Part shown: positions 61,283 to 64,000 of the stretch, piece by piece
Layout: each line of letters starts with the position of its first letter
Numbering within the stretch: the first letter of the stretch is position 1
Source of the DNA: Deinococcales bacterium
GTDB taxonomy: Bacteria > Deinococcota > Deinococci > Deinococcales > JAAFIG01
Direction: 5' to 3'
NCBI GenBank assembly: GCA_013298595.1
Contig: JAAFIG010000014.1
Location: forward strand, 1 to 64,000
DNA: 64,000 nt
Notes under the pieces: model-generated
Told to the model about the DNA's origin: nothing
The model's input: only the letters and a program-made list of their open reading frames with translations
The model's database searches: none
Made by a program: the position numbers and the translations under genes

Positions 61283-61738
61283 TTAAGCAGCAGTAACGTT
61301 TAACTTCAAAGGAATTGGCACTTCTGGGTGTGGTTTGTAAACCACGCCGTACTCACCAAGGTCTTTGATGGCTTTGCCCATTTCAATCTTACGACGATCA
61401 ATGGCAAGACCTGTTTGTTGTTCAACAGCATCTGCCACCATTTGACTGGTAATAGCGCCGTAAATTTTACCTTCGCCTGCTTTGGCTTTAAGTTCCACAA
61501 CAAGCTCGGCAAATTGACCAGCCAATTTCTCGGCATCGGACTTAATTGCCTCGAGACGTTTGACTTTGGCTCGGAGTTGGGCTTCGAGGTTTTTCAAGCT
61601 GGCAGGTGTAGCATACGCAGCCAATCCACGTGGTACGAGGAAGTTACGTGCATAACCTGGACGAACTTCGACAATGTTACCTGTGGTGCCAAGTTTTGAA
61701 ACTGGCTCGAGAAGAATCACTTTTGAGTTCTTAGACAT
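61283..61738 (-). CDS. rplI: 50S ribosomal protein L9
   Basis: The 151-residue protein matches bL9: VILLEPVSKLGTTGNIVEVRPGYARNFLVPRGLAAYAT, a long connecting helix and a C-terminal globular domain. It binds 23S rRNA at the base of the L1 stalk. AAGGAGG precedes the ATG. It is the last gene of rpsF-ssb-rpsR-rplI. Confidence 0.97.
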   Translation of the reverse strand: MSKNSKVILLEPVSKLGTTGNIVEVRPGYARNFLVPRGLAAYATPASLKNLEAQLRAKVKRLEAIKSDAEKLAGQFAELVVELKAKAGEGKIYGAITSQMVADAVEQQTGLAIDRRKIEMGKAIKDLGEYGVVYKPHPEVPIPLKLNVTAA

Positions 61739-61750
61739 GATTGCTCCTCC

Positions 61751-62104
61751 TTATTTCCGCACGAGCTTATCGGTGAATGGCAACAATGCAATCATCCGAG
61801 CGCGCTTAATGGTGAGCGCCAAACGACGCTGATTTTTTGCATTCACACCTGTGCGTTTACGTGGCAAGATTTTGCCTGTATCGGACACAAAGCGACGCAG
61901 CATTTTGGCATCGTGGTAATCGGTGACTTCGAGTTCACCTGTTTTGAAAGGGTCTACGCGTGGCTTACGCGGACGCTTTGCGCCCTTGCCGCCGCGTTTA
62001 TCGCCGCGTTCGCCGCCGCTATCGCGGTCGGAGCTGTTGCGGTCGTTACGGTCGTTGCGGTCGCGTGAACCGCTATTACGATTGTTTGGTTTACCAGCGG
62101 GCAT
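61751..62104 (-). CDS. rpsR: 30S ribosomal protein S18 with Arg/Asp/Asn-rich N-terminal extension
   Basis: AAGGAG lies seven bases before the ATG at 62104, so I prefer that start (117 residues) to 62143. The C-terminal 70 residues are normal S18 ([48 protein letters not shown]). Before it is about 45 residues of low complexity ([29 protein letters not shown]). S18 pairs with S6 in the small subunit. Confidence 0.93.
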   Translation of the reverse strand: MPAGKPNNRNSGSRDRNDRNDRNSSDRDSGGERGDKRGGKGAKRPRKPRVDPFKTGELEVTDYHDAKMLRRFVSDTGKILPRKRTGVNAKNQRRLALTIKRARMIALLPFTDKLVRK

Positions 62105-62232
62105 AAAAAACTCCTTGGGAGTTGAGCTTTTGGCATTTGCCATTGGCTCGAGCGCCTGAGGCGCAAAAAATTTAATGAATTACGAAAAATAAAAACCATT
62201 TTGCTTTTCTCTAGCAATCGCTAGAAAGCTGC

Positions 62233-63099
62233 TTAAAACGGTAAATCTTCTTCTGGCGGGAAATCTTGCAAGCCGTTATCAATGTCTGGTTTCGCATGGG
62301 ACCCTGCGGCAGGTTGCCGCGTCGGTGCGTAACCGCCGGCTTGGCGATTCGCACTCGGGGTGGTTCCAGTACTGCCAGCAGTACCAGGACCGCGAGCCAG
62401 TATTTCAATACGTCTTCCTTCAACTCGGGTGGTTGAACGTTTATTTCCTTCACGATCTGTCCAAGACTCGTTGACTAAGCGCCCTAAAACCATGACAGGA
62501 TCGCCTTTTTTCAGTTCACCTGCTGCTTCTGCTAAGTCGCGCCAAAGGTTAACTTCGACGTAATGGGTTTTTTCTTGCCAGTTTCCGGTCTTGTCTTTCC
62601 AAGATTCATTGACAGCAATTGAAATTGTTGTTACCGCATCACCTGCGGGCGTGTAACGAAGCTCGGAATCTCTGGTTAAATTCCCGATCATCACCACTTC
62701 GTTCAAGGCATTGGTCAAGCGCTTACCGCCAACACTATCGGTGACAAGTGGTTCGGCTCGAGTGCCGTATTGTGCCACTTCGACACGAATCGCTTTGACA
62801 TTAACTGCGCTGCGTTTTTGCCCTTCTGGGGTTTCCCAAGTTCTGAACTCGAGTGAACCTTCGACCAGCACTGGATCGCCAGACTTTAAGTTACCATCGG
62901 TGAAACGTTCGGCTTGTTGTCCAAGAATGCTAACGCGGTGATACCACGGCAAAACCCTTGCACGACCATCGTTTCCCATGACGTTATCTTCGCCAGCCAC
63001 TGTTAAATCCGCTACTGCAATACCACTAGGGGTATAACGCAATTCAGGATCTCGTGCCAATGCACCCATCAAATAAACGTGATTCAACCCTCTTGCCAT
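62233..63099 (-). CDS. ssb: Single-stranded DNA-binding protein with two OB folds
   Basis: The 288-residue protein has two OB folds in one chain (about 1-115 and 125-235): MARGLNHVYLMGALARDPELRYTPSGIAVADLTVA and LNEVVMIGNLTRDSELRYTPAGDAVTTISIAVNESW. This is the Deinococcus/Thermus form that works as a dimer. A Gly/Thr/Ala-rich linker and the acidic tail PPEEDLPF, the partner-protein docking site, follow. GAGGAA precedes the ATG. It lies between rpsF and rpsR. Confidence 0.97.
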   Translation of the reverse strand: MARGLNHVYLMGALARDPELRYTPSGIAVADLTVAGEDNVMGNDGRARVLPWYHRVSILGQQAERFTDGNLKSGDPVLVEGSLEFRTWETPEGQKRSAVNVKAIRVEVAQYGTRAEPLVTDSVGGKRLTNALNEVVMIGNLTRDSELRYTPAGDAVTTISIAVNESWKDKTGNWQEKTHYVEVNLWRDLAEAAGELKKGDPVMVLGRLVNESWTDREGNKRSTTRVEGRRIEILARGPGTAGSTGTTPSANRQAGGYAPTRQPAAGSHAKPDIDNGLQDFPPEEDLPF

Positions 63100-63189
63100 G
63101 CTAATTCCTCTTCTCGAGCAGATTGCTCTTTAACTGGTTTTCGGCGGTATCTCGGTAAGCGGGTCTAATGCTTGCTCGAGGCGAAAAGT

Positions 63190-63501
63190 TTACGCCGATT
63201 TCTTGGTACGCCATTCTGGGCGTTGCTTAACCACCATTACACGGCGCACATGGTCGCGTAAACGCAACGATGTTTGCAACGTATTGGTAGCGGCTTCTGG
63301 AAGGTCTAAGCGATACACCAAGTAATACGCTTGCGAGTCTTTCTTGATGGTATACGCCAATTTGCGATTACCCCATTCCTCGAGCGCGGAGACATTACCA
63401 CCACCGATTTTGACTGCATTTTCGATGTATTCTTTTTCTACAGCGATTTGCGTTTGGTCAAGATTAGGGTTGAGTAACACATTTAAGTCGTAATTAGCCA
63501 T
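63190..63501 (-). CDS. rpsF: 30S ribosomal protein S6
   Basis: The ATG at 63501 follows GAAGGAGGTG and gives 103 residues, MANYDLNVLLNPNLDQTQIAVEKEYIE..., with the S6 core EWGNRKLAYTIKKDSQAYYLVYRLDL. The track start at 63525 lies in the leader. It heads the rpsF-ssb-rpsR-rplI operon. The leader resembles the S6:S18 autoregulatory element. Confidence 0.96.
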   Translation of the reverse strand: MANYDLNVLLNPNLDQTQIAVEKEYIENAVKIGGGNVSALEEWGNRKLAYTIKKDSQAYYLVYRLDLPEAATNTLQTSLRLRDHVRRVMVVKQRPEWRTKKSA

Positions 63502-63514
63502 TAAAATTTCACCT

Positions 63515-63555
63515 CCTTCGTACATGAAATCACACCGCTAAACGCGGCGCGAAGG
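63515..63555 (-). promoter_or_regulatory. Putative S6:S18-binding mRNA leader element
   Basis: On the minus strand CCTTCG pairs with CGAAGG, which is part of the rpsF ribosome binding site. The hairpin CCGC-gttta-GCGG lies inside. This layout matches the described S6:S18 leader motif that blocks rpsF translation when S6-S18 complex accumulates. Confidence 0.6.
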
Positions 63556-63558
63556 CAA

Positions 63559-63587
63559 ACTATATCAGGCTTAGGCGTTTCGGACAA
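63559..63587 (-). promoter_or_regulatory. Promoter of the rpsF operon
   Basis: On the minus strand TTGTCC, 17 bases and TATAGT. It lies about 60 bases before the rpsF ATG, leaving room for the structured leader. Confidence 0.8.
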
Positions 63588-63636
63588 GTGATAAACCTTG
63601 CAACGAAGTTCTCAACTTGTGTTACACTAGCGCTGC

Positions 63637-63706
63637 ATGAAAAAAGCATGGGCTTACTATGTCTGATGAAATGCAATTAAAGGAGGCTACACCGAGTGTC
63701 AATTGA
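63637..63706 (+). other. Two short overlapping upstream ORFs before the S1 gene
   Basis: MKKAWAYYV* (63637-63666) starts eight bases after TACACT. It overlaps MSDEMQLKEATPSVN* (63659-63706), which ends inside the S1 gene start. Whether they are translated is unknown. Confidence 0.45.
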
Positions 63707-64000
63707 GTCTGGGGCAGTAGTAGAAGGTAAAGTTACACGAGTCACCGATTTTGGTGCGTTCGTAGAAATCAAAGATACAGGCGAGACAGGCTTAGTGCAC
63801 ATCTCGCAAATAGCACATGAATTTGTGCGAAGCGTATCCGAACACCTGCGCGACGGACAGGAAATCACTGTCAAAGTCCTCGGCAGGGACGACAAAGGTC
63901 GCTTGGATTTAAGTATCAAAGAACTCCAAGAAGAACCCGAAGAAATCCCCAAACCCAAGCGAATCGGTAAGCAAGCACCTGCTTTCGAGGCTAAACTCCG
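63696..64000 (+). CDS. S1 RNA-binding domain protein (N-terminal part, partial)
   Basis: GTG 63696, after AAAGGAGG, opens SIESGAVVEGKVTRVTDFGAFVEIKDTGETGLVHISQIAHEFVRSVSEHLRDGQEITVKVLGRDDKGRLDLSIKEL, a complete S1 domain. An acidic-to-basic linker then runs to the window edge. An upstream in-frame stop at 63678 leaves only this start. It resembles the single-S1 YugI/GSP13-like proteins. The remaining C-terminus lies outside the window. Confidence 0.85.
   Translation, partial: MSIESGAVVEGKVTRVTDFGAFVEIKDTGETGLVHISQIAHEFVRSVSEHLRDGQEITVKVLGRDDKGRLDLSIKELQEEPEEIPKPKRIGKQAPAFEAKL

Larger units (their letters stand above)
1..64000. repeat. Highly iterated palindrome CTCGAG dispersed over the window
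   Basis: The hexamer CTCGAG occurs about once per 100-250 bp almost everywhere, for example near 301, 1562, 1781, 1788, 2408, 2586, 2610, 3901 and 3918. Uniform composition predicts about 16 copies in 64 kb; by eye there are several hundred, though I did not count by program. Copies lie in all three codon phases (Leu-Glu, Ser-Arg, Ser-Ser/Arg), in intergenic DNA and in terminator stems, so codon or protein selection alone cannot explain them. Flanking bases vary, so the unit is the bare 6-mer. Density falls in the genes at 32723-33475, 43740-45104 and 50173-50940. No methyltransferase or restriction gene is visible here. Confidence 0.93.

Noticed and set aside
1-64000. CTCGAG (XhoI site) abundance as a cloning or assembly artefact
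   Set aside because: The words lie in conserved codons of many native genes and in all frames, which linker or vector contamination cannot produce.

Overview
The window most likely comes from a moderate-GC member of the Deinococcota. The main clue is an rpsF-ssb-rpsR-rplI cluster whose SSB is a single 288-residue protein with two OB folds, the Deinococcus/Thermus arrangement. Supporting clues are a short Crp/Fnr regulator of the SdrP/DdrI size and domain order, and many genes whose TAnnnT -10 box lies only 5-9 nt before the start codon, as expected for leaderless mRNAs. No rRNA, phage, IS element or CRISPR array is visible. Gene starts were moved from the ORF track where a ribosome binding site or leaderless -10 box decided the matter.

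Layout. 0-5.6 kb: end of argG, a LysE exporter, a small pyrophosphatase/Nudix/GNAT operon, argH and an argA-like N-acetylglutamate synthase. 5.6-11 kb: HTH regulator, DMT exporter, TPR-GGDEF cyclase and a secreted subtilase. 11.3-13.8 kb: DUF1338 dioxygenase and aldehyde dehydrogenase, a probable lysine/2-aminoadipate degradation pair. 13.9-20.5 kb: chorismate mutase-DAHP synthase, tatA-tatC, lgt-glmU, Crp-family regulator, hisH. 20.5-22.6 kb: a lone molybdopterin oxidoreductase. 22.6-32.5 kb (minus strand): an aerobic carbon monoxide dehydrogenase cluster coxM-S-L-G, serine hydrolase, 2OG oxygenase, coxF-D-E, with the form I active-site motif AYRCSFR. 32.7-38.8 kb: DUF4388-like protein, secreted alpha-amylase and a giant BTAD regulator. 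38.8-43.6 kb: frr, an ABC exporter, PIG-L deacetylase, AEC transporter and Uma2 protein. 43.7-50.9 kb: secreted or lipid-anchored proteins, acnA and a small kinase-like protein. 51-56.2 kb: a Ser/Thr kinase-AAA-TPR protein, a sugar ABC permease and a CAP-domain protein. 56.3-64 kb: dnaB, two toxin-antitoxin pairs around a ferredoxin-NADP reductase, tRNA-Ser(GGA), the S6-SSB-S18-L9 operon and the start of an S1-domain gene.

The strongest unexplained signal is the hexamer CTCGAG. It recurs about every 100-250 bp over almost the whole window, in every reading frame, between genes and inside terminator stems. By eye there are several hundred copies against about 16 expected by chance. It behaves like the HIP1 highly iterated palindrome of cyanobacteria but has a different sequence. 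A second, rarer family of GTAGGGGCGA...TCGCCCCTAC hairpins is scattered between genes. Two full copies and a related hairpin lie in frame inside the coxF/xdhC gene, where they encode an interdomain linker.
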